A DNA stretch of 64,000 bases from DTU053 sp012520115 (GCA_050953725.1 JBMNNB010000003.1:62001-126000), one strand, 5' to 3'. Shown: positions 49,825 through 58,585, counted from the stretch's first letter. A program made the numbers and translations. Notes: generated by a model not told the origin, from the sequence alone.

Positions 49825-52149
49825 TTATTTCTTTATGAGCTTAACAAGACCTTCAAAATCTGATGGGAACCGGCCCACAAAGTTTGCCGATGCATCCTTG
49901 ATTCGCTTGTAAATGGCTTCTTTCTGCTCCTGTGTCAGTGAATCGAGGTCCTCATAGGCTGACAGCGGGATGAGGTATTTGCCCACGTTGCAGGCCTCGA
50001 GGGGATTATGCGGAATTGACTTTAAGATGCGGCTGCCGAAGCTGTCCACATTCATAAGGCACTTCTTCTCGCAGTAGGGGCATTCGACGACCTTCGTGGT
50101 GAAAGGCAGGGCGGGAGTCTTCCGGAAGGGCAGTCTGCCCTGAATTGCGCCGGTGGGGCATGCCTTAACGCAGGCGCCGCAGGTGATGCACTGGCTTTCG
50201 CCCATACTAAGACCGAAGGCGCACTCGGGCTCTGTGCCGAAGCCCCTGCCGTCATAGCCGTAGACGTGCTTGCCCACAAGCTCTGCGCAGGTTCTGATGC
50301 AAAGTCCGCAGAGTATGCACTTTTTATTGTCACGGTAGATGAACGGGTGGCTTGTGTCCGCCTTGGAGTTTCTCATCTCGCCTCTGACTCCAAGGGGAGC
50401 CGGGTCGTACTCCTGAAGCAGCGGCAGCAGGCGGCAGTCATAGAGGTACGAGCAGCCGCACTCAAGGCACCTTGAAGCCTCCTTCATGGCTTCTTCCCTT
50501 GTATAGCAGGGAGCGATTTCCTTAAAGTTATTTACTCTCTTTTCGGGGTCTGCAATCTTGACGCTGACTCTTTCTTCAGTGTCAAGCTCGGGCAGGTCTT
50601 CGGCTGTGAAGTCCCTGCGCTCAACATAGAAGGGCTTGAGCACGGGCTTTAATGCGCCTTCAAGATAGCTGTTTATGGCAGTTGCCGCATTCTTGCCGTG
50701 TGCTATGGCTGAGATTGCTATATCCGGGCCTCTGTTCACGGCGTCGCCGCCTGCGAATACGCCCTCTACATCCGTCTGGTATGTATTCGGGTCGACGTTG
50801 ATAGTGCCCTTTCTGGTAAGCTCGATATCGTCAAGGCCGTCGAGCAGCACTCTCTGGCCGATGGCGGCGATTACTGTGTCGAAGCTCTCCACATCAACAG
50901 CGCCCTCTACGGGAACCGGTGAGCAGCGGCCTGTTGCGTCAGGCTCGCCGAGAGCCATCTTCTGAAGGTTGAGAAGAACGCAGGAGTCGCCGTCGCAGAC
51001 TGCGATGGGGGCAGAAAGGAACTTGAAGTTTACGCCCTCCTCCTGGGCCTCTTCAATCTCTATCTTTTCGGCGGGCATTTCCGCTCTTGTTCTTCTGTAA
51101 ATGAGGGTTACATCCTCGGCGCCTAAACGGCGGGCGGTTCTGGCTGCGTCGATTGCGGTGTTGCCGCCGCCGACAACGGCTACTCGCTTGCCGAGTTTGA
51201 CCTCTTCGCCGCATGCTGCCTTGATAAGGAAGTCGATGCCGCCCATTACATTCGGGTGGTTCTCGCCCTCGCAGCCCATTGAGGAGCTTTTCCATGCGCC
51301 TACCGCAAGGAAAACAGCGTCAAAGTCTTTTTTGAGTGAAGCGACGGAGATGTCCCTGCCGAGCTTCTGATTGTATTTAAACTCGACGCCCATTCTCTCG
51401 ATGCTCTTAATCTCGCTGTCAAGGACATCCTTGGGCAGTCTGTATGCGGGAATGCCGTAGCGCAGCATGCCGCCGCCATGGGGCATTGCCTCAAATACAG
51501 TGACATTGTGACCTTTGAGTCTGAGGAAGTAGGCTGCTGAAAGTCCCGCCGGGCCTGCGCCTACAACGGCTACTTTCTTGCCAGTATCCTCAGCACATTC
51601 GGGAATATAGTCAGAATTCATATCCGCAGCGAATCTCTTAAGGTGGCAAATGGAAATCGGAGCCTCCTTAAGCTGTCTGCGGCAGGCTGTTTCGCAGGGG
51701 TGGGGGCATACTCTGCCGATTGAGGCGGGCAGGGGGTTATCCCTCTTGATAAGAGCTAAAGCGTCCCTGTCCTTGCCTGCTGCGATAAGGCCGATATAGC
51801 CCTGAGCGTCCTGATTTGTGGGGCAGGCCTTCTTGCAGGGAGCGATACAGTCCGCCTTGTGGTCCGAGAGAATAAGCGCAAGTGTAGCTCTGCGGCTCTG
51901 CCTTACCCTGTCGGTGTCCGTTTCAAGCTCCATGCCCTCAGCGGGCTTTGCGTTGCAGGCTCTGACGAGCTTCGGCGAGCCTTTGATTTCAACAAGGCAA
52001 AGACCGCAGCCGCCGTAAGCCTCAAGCTCTTTTCTGTAACAGAGATTCGGTACGAAGATACCGTTGTCAAGCAAATTCTGAAGAAGGTTTAACGAGGGGT
52101 CGGCCATTATCTCCCTGCCGTTGACTTTTATTTTTATCATATTGCTCAT
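49825..52149 (-). CDS. NfnB/GltD-like flavoprotein subunit of a bifurcating transhydrogenase (StnC-like)
   Basis: A 774-residue fusion: an N-terminal [2Fe-2S] ferredoxin domain (NLCYRKELEAYGGCGLCLVE, then RACN), a cysteine-rich GltD N-terminal cluster domain (DCIAPCKKACPTNQD, RVCPHPCETACRR), an FAD domain (VAVVGAGPAGLSAAYFL), an NAD(P)H domain (VAVVGGGNTAIDAARTARRLG with IYRRTRAEMP), and a C-terminal two-cluster ferredoxin (CILCGLCIRTC, CITCGACVKACPTGAI) plus a CPYCEKKC pair. With the NuoE- and NuoF-like partners this is the composition of Sporomusa-type Nfn (StnABC), which couples NADH, ferredoxin and NADP. Its ATG overlaps the preceding stop by 4 bases. A second in-frame ATG lies at 52140. 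Confidence 0.85.
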   Translation of the reverse strand: MSNMIKIKVNGREIMADPSLNLLQNLLDNGIFVPNLCYRKELEAYGGCGLCLVEIKGSPKLVRACNAKPAEGMELETDTDRVRQSRRATLALILSDHKADCIAPCKKACPTNQDAQGYIGLIAAGKDRDALALIKRDNPLPASIGRVCPHPCETACRRQLKEAPISICHLKRFAADMNSDYIPECAEDTGKKVAVVGAGPAGLSAAYFLRLKGHNVTVFEAMPHGGGMLRYGIPAYRLPKDVLDSEIKSIERMGVEFKYNQKLGRDISVASLKKDFDAVFLAVGAWKSSSMGCEGENHPNVMGGIDFLIKAACGEEVKLGKRVAVVGGGNTAIDAARTARRLGAEDVTLIYRRTRAEMPAEKIEIEEAQEEGVNFKFLSAPIAVCDGDSCVLLNLQKMALGEPDATGRCSPVPVEGAVDVESFDTVIAAIGQRVLLDGLDDIELTRKGTINVDPNTYQTDVEGVFAGGDAVNRGPDIAISAIAHGKNAATAINSYLEGALKPVLKPFYVERRDFTAEDLPELDTEERVSVKIADPEKRVNNFKEIAPCYTREEAMKEASRCLECGCSYLYDCRLLPLLQEYDPAPLGVRGEMRNSKADTSHPFIYRDNKKCILCGLCIRTCAELVGKHVYGYDGRGFGTEPECAFGLSMGESQCITCGACVKACPTGAIQGRLPFRKTPALPFTTKVVECPYCEKKCLMNVDSFGSRILKSIPHNPLEACNVGKYLIPLSAYEDLDSLTQEQKEAIYKRIKDASANFVGRFPSDFEGLVKLIKK

Positions 52150-53906
52150 TGTCTTACTGCCTCCCCGCTAACCTTGAATATGGCACCGAATCTGCAGGCG
52201 GCATAGCATTCGCCGCATGCGATGCACTTTTCCTTATCGATAACATGAGGCTTTTTGACCGAGCCTGTAATTGCGGCGGTGGGACATTTTCTGCTGCAGA
52301 GTGTGCAGCCTGTGCACTTGTCCTCACTTATCTCATATTTCATAAGCGAAGTGCATTTGAATGAGGGACAGCACTTTCCCTCGATGTGTGCCGTGTATTC
52401 GTCTAAGAAGTATTTCATTGTGGTGAGAACCGGATTGGGAGCGGAGTTGCCGAGTCCGCACAGGGCCGAATCCCTGATGCTGACACCGAGGCTCTGGAGC
52501 TGGTCCAAATCGCCCTCTTTGCCCTCGCCCTTTACGATTCTGTTTAATATTTCAAGCATTCTTGTGGTGCCTATTCTGCAGGGCACGCACTTGCCGCAGC
52601 TTTCCTTGCTGGTGAAATCCATGAAGAACCTTGCCATGTCGACCATGCAGGTGTCCTCGTCCATTACGACAAGGCCGCCTGAGCCCATGATTGCGCCCGT
52701 CTGGCCGATGCTCTTGTAGTCGACGGGGGTGTCAAGCAGCTCGGTGGGCAGGCAGCCGCCGGAGGGGCCGCCTATCTGAACGGCCTTGATTTTCTTGCCG
52801 TCCTTGATTCCGCCGCAGATGTCAAAGACAATCTGTCGGAGTGTTATGCCCATGGGTACCTCTACAAGACCGCCGAACCTTACCTTACCCGCAAGGGCAA
52901 AGACCTTTGTACCCTTGCTGTCCTCCGTGCCGAGGGCGGCAAAGGCCTCGCCTCCGTTTTCTATTATCCACGGGACGTTTGCGAAGGTTTCGACATTGTT
53001 TATGTTTGTGGGCTGCTTTCTGAAGCCCTTCTGTGCCGGGAAGGGGGGCTTCGGAACAGGCATGCCTCTGTCGCCGCCGAGGGAGGCAAGCAAGGCCGTC
53101 TCCTCGCCGCAGACAAAGGCTCCTGCGCCCTTCATAATCTTGAAATCGAACTCAAAGTCAGAGCCCTTTATATTCTTGCCTAAAAGGCCCGCTTCTCTTA
53201 ACTGCTCTATGGCAAGTGTCAGCCTCTTGACCGCAAGGGGGTACTCTGCACGGACATAGATAATGCCGCACTTTGCGCCGATTGCGTAGCCCGCAATCAT
53301 CATGCCCTCAAGCACATTGTGGGGGTCGCCCTCCAGCACTGACCTGTCCATGAATGCGCCCGGGTCGCCCTCGTCGGCGTTGCATACAACGTATTTTTCT
53401 TCTTTGGCTTCTTTCCTTGCTGCGTCCCACTTAATCCATGTGGGGAAGCCTGCGCCGCCACGTCCACGAAGGCCCGAGTGCTTAATCTGCTCTATGACCT
53501 CATCGGGAGTCCAGCCGAGAACTTTATTTAAAGCGGAATAGCCGCCCGCCTTTATGTAGGAGTCAAGACTTTCGGGATTTATAAGTCCGCAATGCCTTAA
53601 AGCGATTCTTGTCTGACCCTTTAGGAACTGAAGCTCCTCGCCCTCTATGCGGTTTTCGGCGGGTATTTCGCCGTTTAAAAATGCGTCTACGACCTTAACG
53701 GCCTCGTCGCCCGTGAGCCTGCCGTAATAATAATCGTTGCCCTCATCGTCAGTGACCTGCATTAAAGGCTCGGCAAAGCACATTCCGTTGCAGCCCACAA
53801 GGTCGACCGTGCAGGTGCTGTCCTTCAGCCTTTCGGTGACTGACCCGGCAACCTCTTCGGCACCCGCAGCTATGCCGCAGCTGCCGTATCCAATCATAAA
53901 TTTCAT
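52146..53906 (-). CDS. NuoF-like NADH/flavin subunit (StnB/HydB-like)
   Basis: A 586-residue NuoF homologue. The order is: an N-terminal thioredoxin-like [2Fe-2S] domain (YGSCGIAAGA, then VGCNGMCFAEP), the FMN- and NADH-binding core (SGLRGRGGAGFPTWIKWD, CNADEGDPGAFMDRS, YVRAEYPLA), the N3-type cluster (ESCGKCVPCRIGT) and a C-terminal two-cluster ferredoxin (CTGCTLCSRKCPTAAI, CIACGECYAACRFGAI). Such subunits hold the FMN at which bifurcation is thought to occur in HydABC, Hnd and Stn complexes. No hydrogenase or formate dehydrogenase gene is adjacent; the third subunit is GltD-like, which favours Stn. 43 bases after the NuoE-like gene. Confidence 0.9.
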   Translation of the reverse strand: MKFMIGYGSCGIAAGAEEVAGSVTERLKDSTCTVDLVGCNGMCFAEPLMQVTDDEGNDYYYGRLTGDEAVKVVDAFLNGEIPAENRIEGEELQFLKGQTRIALRHCGLINPESLDSYIKAGGYSALNKVLGWTPDEVIEQIKHSGLRGRGGAGFPTWIKWDAARKEAKEEKYVVCNADEGDPGAFMDRSVLEGDPHNVLEGMMIAGYAIGAKCGIIYVRAEYPLAVKRLTLAIEQLREAGLLGKNIKGSDFEFDFKIMKGAGAFVCGEETALLASLGGDRGMPVPKPPFPAQKGFRKQPTNINNVETFANVPWIIENGGEAFAALGTEDSKGTKVFALAGKVRFGGLVEVPMGITLRQIVFDICGGIKDGKKIKAVQIGGPSGGCLPTELLDTPVDYKSIGQTGAIMGSGGLVVMDEDTCMVDMARFFMDFTSKESCGKCVPCRIGTTRMLEILNRIVKGEGKEGDLDQLQSLGVSIRDSALCGLGNSAPNPVLTTMKYFLDEYTAHIEGKCCPSFKCTSLMKYEISEDKCTGCTLCSRKCPTAAITGSVKKPHVIDKEKCIACGECYAACRFGAIFKVSGEAVRQ

Positions 53907-53949
53907 TTATAGACCCTTGCCTTTCGTTTCTGAATTCGCCGACGGCTGA

Positions 53950-54441
53950 TTACTGAACTGCCTGCTCAGACTTTCTGATGTCGTTTATAATCTTTTCAAC
54001 CTTTTTGCCGTCGAGCTTTCCGTAAACCTGACCGTTTATCATCATAACGGGTGACAGGCTGCAGCAGCCGAGGCATGCAACCTCTTCCCATGAGAACAGA
54101 CCGTCCTGAGTTGTTTCGCCCTCGGCCACACCGAGAGCCTTGCTGACCGCTTCTGCCACACGCTCGCCGTTGTTTACATGGCAGGCGGTGCCCATGCATA
54201 CGAGGACCTTGTATTTGCCCGGGGCGTTGAGTTTGAACTGCGAGTAGAAGGTGGCGACGCCCATTAAGCGGCTAAGCGGTATGTCTGCCTTTTCGCTGAT
54301 TCTGACCATTACATCCGTGGGCAGATAGTCATATTCCTCCTGAATGTCCTGCAAAAGAGAAATAAGCGACTCGGCGGGGTTTTCATATTTGCCGACTATT
54401 AAGTCTACAACCGAGTAATCGATGTCGGTCTTAGATTTCAA
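53950..54441 (-). CDS. NuoE-like [2Fe-2S] subunit (StnA/HydC-like)
   Basis: A 163-residue thioredoxin-fold ferredoxin subunit. The N-terminal helical part (LISLLQDIQEEYDYLP, then GVATFYSQF) is followed by the cluster ligands in VCMGTACHVNNG (C-x4-C) and ACLGCCSLSPVMMINGQVYG (C-x3-C). It passes electrons within the NuoF-like complex. The start is TTG, 6 bases after GGAGGG (MKSKTDIDYSV). It is first in the three-gene operon, behind a leader with two hairpins. Confidence 0.92.
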   Translation of the reverse strand: MKSKTDIDYSVVDLIVGKYENPAESLISLLQDIQEEYDYLPTDVMVRISEKADIPLSRLMGVATFYSQFKLNAPGKYKVLVCMGTACHVNNGERVAEAVSKALGVAEGETTQDGLFSWEEVACLGCCSLSPVMMINGQVYGKLDGKKVEKIINDIRKSEQAVQ

Positions 54442-54500
54442 ATTAATCCCTCCAATATATAGGGCGGTTTGGAAAATGGATTATCGCACTATCCTTAAAA

Positions 54501-54574
54501 TGCAGACGAAACTCTGACATAAAGCGTCAGGTTTGTCTGCAAATCCGCCGTTTAAGCCTGAGCAAAGGCTCAGG
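54501..54574 (-). other. Two hairpins in the leader of the stn operon
   Basis: CCTGAGC (54557-54563) pairs with GCTCAGG (54568-54574). Closer to the gene, TGCAGAC plus AAAC (54501-54512) pairs with GTTT plus GTCTGCA (54531-54541), enclosing CTGAC/GTCAG. In addition GGCGG (54463-54467), next to the ribosome binding site, is complementary to CCGCC (54545-54549), so alternative folds are possible. There is no T-run after either hairpin. The class is not recognised and a promoter could not be fixed with confidence in 54575-54697. Confidence 0.4.
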
Positions 54575-54697
54575 TAATCAACATTATTAAAAAGTGTCAC
54601 ATATTCAGTTTAACTTGCCAATGGGAAAAAAACAAGTAATTGCGTTAAATTACAAGTATTTACTGCAAAATGTTATGTCAGTTTGCTGCGGTTTACA

Positions 54698-55702
54698 TTA
54701 TAACATTTTTCGGATTAAGAGGTCGGGGTCGGAGATTTCGCTAAGGCCGATACGCTCAATACCGTCGAGCCACTCGTCCCTTGCGTTGTAATAGAGTCTG
54801 ACCTTGCCGTCGTATGTTACGCAGTCAAGCTGATAGACCAGAGCCTTTTTCCAGCCCTCTTTTGCCGGGGCGATAATAGGGTTATGGGGATACTCCTCAA
54901 AGTGGATGCCGTCATCCGATATCATTGCGGCGATTGCGGAGCGGGGCATGTCTTCATTGTCTATGTAAATGGGGTTATACAAGGCAAGGTATTTGTCCTG
55001 CCATGAGAACACCTTAAAGCCTCCGCAGCCGAAATTCCTGTGGGGGATGCCTTCATCGGGGAGCAGTATCGGCTCTTCCCTCTTTACAAAGCCGGTCAGC
55101 GGGGAGTCGCTTTCCGCATAGCCTATGGCATAAGGCTCAGGGTAGCCGCAGACCTTTAATAGCACGGAGCCGCCGCTGTAATAAAGGCGGTATTTGCCGT
55201 CGGGTAAGCGCACCATGCAGGGGTTGCGGACACAGGCCTCGGGGCCTGTCGTTTCCCAGTCGTATTCGGGCTTAATTATATCGACAGGCTCGGACCATTC
55301 CTCAAGGTCGGTGCTGACCCTCGCCCTGATTATATAGGCAGTGCCCTTGCCGTAGCAGTCCTTAGGTTTGCCCTCTTCCTTTACGGCTCGCCATGAGACC
55401 TCTGAGGAATAGAGAATGAAGCGGCCGTTGTCCTTAAACAGATAAACGGGGCCCACATTTAGCTGCCAGCGCTTGTGGAACTGCCAGTTGATTCCGTCGT
55501 CGGACACCACATGATAAAGGTAAGGGATGTAGTCGTCAAAGAAGCCGTGGTAGAACATATGCCACTTGCCGTCATAGTCGTCCGGGGTGAGAATCTGCGG
55601 GTCGCCGATGGCATACCTGTTTTTCTCGCCGTGGAAATAGCCTACAATGGGGTTTCTCTCATTGTCTGTCCACCGCTCGCTTCTTATATCGGGGAAGGTC
55701 AC
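54698..55702 (-). CDS. Five-bladed beta-propeller glycosidase-like protein (GH43/GH130-like)
   Basis: A 334-residue cytoplasmic protein built of repeated blades: GDPQILTPDDYDGKWHMFYHGF, VSDDGINWQF, PVYLFKDNGRFILYSS, RNPCMVRLPDGKYRLYYSGG and MISDDGIHFEEYP. The D-P-Q-I and R-N-P-C-M-V-R-L-P-D-G-x-Y-x-L-Y-Y elements match the GH32/43/62/68/130 propeller superfamily. The exact family, and whether it is a hydrolase or a phosphorylase, cannot be fixed by eye. It may act on arabino-, xylo- or manno-oligosaccharides, in keeping with the other glycan genes. It ends without an evident terminator, next to the stn leader. Confidence 0.65.
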   Translation of the reverse strand: MTFPDIRSERWTDNERNPIVGYFHGEKNRYAIGDPQILTPDDYDGKWHMFYHGFFDDYIPYLYHVVSDDGINWQFHKRWQLNVGPVYLFKDNGRFILYSSEVSWRAVKEEGKPKDCYGKGTAYIIRARVSTDLEEWSEPVDIIKPEYDWETTGPEACVRNPCMVRLPDGKYRLYYSGGSVLLKVCGYPEPYAIGYAESDSPLTGFVKREEPILLPDEGIPHRNFGCGGFKVFSWQDKYLALYNPIYIDNEDMPRSAIAAMISDDGIHFEEYPHNPIIAPAKEGWKKALVYQLDCVTYDGKVRLYYNARDEWLDGIERIGLSEISDPDLLIRKML

Positions 55703-55861
55703 ACTATCGCTCCTAATCGGTTTTTGCCGAAATAAATTTATTTTTCAGTTTAACACACATGAAAATCCTCTACAAGTAATTTTTTAATGTTTTTTTAAGA
55801 AATTCGGAGATTAGATGCATACTTACAGGGCTTTGTTTTCTGTCCTGAAAACCGACTATAT

Positions 55862-55895
55862 GCAAAAAACGCACCTGCTTAAAGCAGATGCGTTT
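55862..55895 (-). terminator. Terminator after rplA
   Basis: AAACGCA plus CTGC (55867-55878) pairs with GCAG plus TGCGTTT (55884-55895) with one mismatch; on the minus strand a run of six T follows. It separates rplKA from any rplJL. Confidence 0.85.
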
Positions 55896-55910
55896 GATTG
55901 TGGTTTAAAT

Positions 55911-56615
55911 TTAAGCTTCAGCCTTTGTGACCTTGTTCGGGTTGATTTTGATTCCGGGGCCCATTGTTGTAGCTACAACGCAGGAACGGATATACTGACC
56001 CTTGGCTGCTGACGGCTTAGCCTTGATGATTGCGTCAAGCAGGGTGTAGAAGTTCTCGGCAAGCTTCTCTGTTCCGAAGGATACCTTACCGATGGGGCAG
56101 TGGATGATGTTTGTCTTATCAAGACGGTACTCAATCTTACCTGCCTTAGCCTCAGTAACTGCTCTTGCAACGTCGTTTGTAACCGTGCCTGCCTTGGGGC
56201 TGGGCATAAGTCCGCGGGGACCTAAAATCTTACCTAAACGGCCTACAAGACCCATCATGTCGGGTGAAGCGATTGCTACGTCGAAATCCATAAAGCCTTC
56301 GCCCTGGATTTTCTGAACGAGCTCTTCAGCACCGACAATCTCTGCGCCTGCGGCTTCGGCGGCCTTTGCAGCATCGCCCTTTGCGAATACAGCAACACGG
56401 ACCGTCTTACCTGTTCCGTTAGGAAGAACGACAGCGCCTCTGACCTGCTGGTCAGCGTGTCTTGAGTCAACACCGAGTCTGACATGGACCTCGACGGTCT
56501 CGTCAAACTTGGCCTTTGATGTCTTTATAGCGAGCTCGAGGGCTTCCTCAGAGTCATAAAGACGGCTTCTATCAATAAGCTTAGCAGCTTCTACATAATT
56601 TTTGCCATGTTTCAT
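55911..56615 (-). CDS. rplA: 50S ribosomal protein L1
   Basis: L1 forms the L1 stalk of the large subunit at the E site and, in many bacteria, represses its own operon by binding the mRNA leader. The 234-residue protein has AAKLIDRSRLYDSEEALELAIK, ETVEVHVRLGVDSRHADQQVRGAVVLPNGTG-type strands, GLVGRLGKILGPRGLMPSPK and GTVTNDVARAV, all diagnostic. It follows rplK by 54 bases. A terminator follows, so rplJ and rplL are not in this operon. Confidence 0.98.
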   Translation of the reverse strand: MKHGKNYVEAAKLIDRSRLYDSEEALELAIKTSKAKFDETVEVHVRLGVDSRHADQQVRGAVVLPNGTGKTVRVAVFAKGDAAKAAEAAGAEIVGAEELVQKIQGEGFMDFDVAIASPDMMGLVGRLGKILGPRGLMPSPKAGTVTNDVARAVTEAKAGKIEYRLDKTNIIHCPIGKVSFGTEKLAENFYTLLDAIIKAKPSAAKGQYIRSCVVATTMGPGIKINPNKVTKAEA

Positions 56616-56669
56616 AATAATTTACCTCCCTTAAGTGGTTAATCGGATTTGTCCTCCCACATGGGAGCA

Positions 56670-57095
56670 TCAGTCGACAACTTCGATGCCCATGCTGCGT
56701 GCCGTTCCGGCTACCATACTCATGGCCGCTTCTATTGATGCGGCGTTAAGATCGGGCATCTTCTGCTCGGCGATCTTTCTAACCTGCTCTTTTGTAATCT
56801 TTGCAACCTTAACCTTGTTGGGAACGCCGGATGCCTTTTCAAGTCCGCAAGCCTTCTTAATAAGAACTGCTGCCGGCGGAGTCTTCGTTACAAAAGTAAA
56901 GGAATGGTCTGCATAGACTGTGATAACAACGGGGATAATGAGACCCATATCGTTCTTTGTGCGCTCGTTGAACTCCTTTGTAAACGCCATAATGTTTACG
57001 CCGTGCTGACCGAGTGCGGGTCCGACAGGGGGTGCCGGTGTTGCTTTTCCGGCAGGAATCTGAAGTTTAATATAACCTACAACTTTTTGTGCCAT
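56670..57095 (-). CDS. rplK: 50S ribosomal protein L11
   Basis: L11 binds the GTPase-associated centre of 23S rRNA. The 141-residue protein begins MAQKVVGYIKLQIPAGKATPAPPVGPALGQHG-like (diagnostic parts VVGYIKLQIPAGKA and PPVGPALGQHGVNIM), with FTKEFNERTK and the C-terminal KMPDLNAASIEAAMSMVAGTARSMG. The ATG at 57095 follows TTGGAGGTG; an upstream in-frame start at 57110 lies in that site. It is preceded by a 148-base gap after nusG with possible regulatory folds. Confidence 0.98.
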   Translation of the reverse strand: MAQKVVGYIKLQIPAGKATPAPPVGPALGQHGVNIMAFTKEFNERTKNDMGLIIPVVITVYADHSFTFVTKTPPAAVLIKKACGLEKASGVPNKVKVAKITKEQVRKIAEQKMPDLNAASIEAAMSMVAGTARSMGIEVVD

Positions 57096-57110
57096 TGTCT
57101 GCACCTCCAA

Positions 57111-57243
57111 ATAATGTGGTAGTGGCGGAATCCTTAAAGACTCCTCCCACGCACGAACCGTGCGTACGACATCGTGCTATAAAAAGCGAAAACCGCTATT
57201 TATACTGATATTCTTTGCCGATTACGGCTGTTTACGCTGAGAC
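57111..57243 (-). promoter_or_regulatory. nusG-rplK intergenic leader with hairpins
   Basis: Read on the minus strand the gap holds AGCG-GTTTT-CGCT followed by TTTT (a weak terminator-like hairpin) and then CGCACG/CGTGCG just upstream of rplK. It is a plausible site for attenuation or for L1 feedback control of rplK-rplA, as known in other bacteria. No L1-site consensus was verified. Confidence 0.35.
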
Positions 57244-57798
57244 TCAAACAACTCTTTCGACCTGGTCAAGTCCGAGCTCGATGGGTGTTTCTCTGCCCAT
57301 CATGGAAATTATAACCCTGACAACATCCTTCTCCGGCTCGATCTTTTCAACCGTGCCCATAAATCCGTCAAAGGAGCCGCCTATAATGCGGACAAAATCG
57401 CCGACAGCATAGTCGACCTCGATTGTGCGAACCTCTACGCCAAGCTCAAGGGCTTCCTTTTCACTGAGCGGAATGGGCTTGCTTTCGGGGCCTACAAAGC
57501 CGGTGACGCCTCTTGTATTGCGGATGACATACCATGCCTCGTCAGTCATTTTAAGCTCTCTTGTCACGTTATCATAAAAGACAGCGAGCTTAACAAGAAC
57601 ATAGCCGGGATAGCGCTTGCGCTCGACGACACGCTTTTTGTCGTCCTTAATCTCGGTCACGGTCTCGGTGGGGACTCTGACCTCGACTATCTGGTCCCGC
57701 ATCTTACGGTTGTCGACAATCTTTTCAATGTTTGCGGCAACCTTATTCTCATAGCCTGAATAGGTATGGATAACAAACCACTTATATTCATCAGCCAT
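57244..57798 (-). CDS. nusG: Transcription termination/antitermination factor NusG
   Basis: NusG binds RNA polymerase and controls pausing and termination. The 184-residue protein has the NGN domain (WFVIHTYSGYENKVAANI at the start, then RKRYPGYVLVKLAVF and WYVIRNTRGVTGFVGP) and a C-terminal KOW domain (VGDFVRIIGGSFDGFMGTVEKI). The start MADEYKWF at 57798 fits the family; an in-frame ATG at 57819 would add seven residues (MKGAILG) and is the other candidate, since neither has an ideal ribosome binding site. It lies between secE and rplK. Confidence 0.97.
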   Translation of the reverse strand: MADEYKWFVIHTYSGYENKVAANIEKIVDNRKMRDQIVEVRVPTETVTEIKDDKKRVVERKRYPGYVLVKLAVFYDNVTRELKMTDEAWYVIRNTRGVTGFVGPESKPIPLSEKEALELGVEVRTIEVDYAVGDFVRIIGGSFDGFMGTVEKIEPEKDVVRVIISMMGRETPIELGLDQVERVV

Positions 57799-57848
57799 TC
57801 CTAAAATTGCCCCCTTCATAGTTCTTACAGAGAAGGCATGCCCAGCCG

Positions 57849-58307
57849 TTAAGCTGTTGTGTCTTCCTCTGTCTCGGTTTGTGCAGCAGCGGTTGTTGTC
57901 GCTGCCTGAGTCTGAGCAGCTGTTGTGCTCTCGCCCTCGGTTTCATCTTCCTGCTGGATAGCCTCAGCAGCCTTGCCGATAAGCTGAATGCCCTCGGACA
58001 AAGCATAGTCGACAACCCAGACGCCGATACCGACAACAATCATAACTGCGAAAACTACAAGGGTATTCTTAATAACACTCTTGCGGTCCGGCCAGATAAT
58101 TTTCTTAATGGTTCCCCTGAAATCCTTTAAGAACTTGGCAATAGCCTTGCCGGCTCTCTGGAAAGGATTTCCCTGCTTTTCTTTCTTGTCGGGGTTCTTT
58201 TTAAGTTCCTTGCGCTTTTCCTTAATCGCAGCTTCAGCCGCCTTTTTCTTAGCCTTGGCAGCTTCTTTTTCGGAAGTCTTATCGACCTTCTTCTTCTCGT
58301 CAGCCAT
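57849..58307 (-). CDS. secE: Preprotein translocase subunit SecE, with long tails
   Basis: SecE stabilises the SecY channel. The 152-residue protein has the core near residues 58-108: an amphipathic helix (AKFLKDFRGTIKKIIWPDRKSV, with the conserved W-P) and one membrane helix (TLVVFAVMIVVGIGVWVVDYAL). It carries an N-terminal Lys/Ala/Glu-rich extension of about 45 residues and a C-terminal acidic, Thr/Ala/Gln-rich tail of about 40 residues, whereas typical single-helix SecE has 55-75 residues. The order rpmG-secE-nusG-rplK-rplA is standard and confirms the identity. Confidence 0.93.
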   Translation of the reverse strand: MADEKKKVDKTSEKEAAKAKKKAAEAAIKEKRKELKKNPDKKEKQGNPFQRAGKAIAKFLKDFRGTIKKIIWPDRKSVIKNTLVVFAVMIVVGIGVWVVDYALSEGIQLIGKAAEAIQQEDETEGESTTAAQTQAATTTAAAQTETEEDTTA

Positions 58308-58323
58308 ACTTATCCCTCCCGGA

Positions 58324-58473
58324 TTATTTAGTTTCCCTGTGGAGAGTGTGCTTTTTGCAGAATCTGCAGTACTTGTTTAATTCAAGCCTGTCAGGTGTGT
58401 TTTTCTTATTCTTCATTTTGTTGTAATTGCGCTGCTTGCACTCTGTGCAGGCAAGAGTAATCTTTACTCTCAT
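58324..58473 (-). CDS. rpmG: 50S ribosomal protein L33
   Basis: A 49-residue protein with the L33 pattern: MRVKITLACTECKQRNY, NKKNTPDRLELNKYCRFC and KKHTLHRETK. The two C-x-x-C pairs (CTEC and CRFC) make it the zinc-binding form. GGAGGTG precedes the ATG. It is first in the rpmG-secE-nusG-rplK-rplA group, 16 bases before secE. Confidence 0.97.
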   Translation of the reverse strand: MRVKITLACTECKQRNYNKMKNKKNTPDRLELNKYCRFCKKHTLHRETK

Positions 58474-58585
58474 GACGGCACCTCCATTAAAAGTTCGGAA
58501 CCGTACGATTTAACATCGAAACGGTTATAAGCCTCCCTCTGCAAAAAAAGGTACACAAAAAAATAAACCTCGCAGAGGTATAGCT

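Noticed and set aside
54698..55702. Sucrose or levan hydrolase (GH32) call for the propeller protein
   Set aside because: The GH32 WMNDPNG, RDP and EC motifs are not visible; only general GH43/GH130-type propeller features are.
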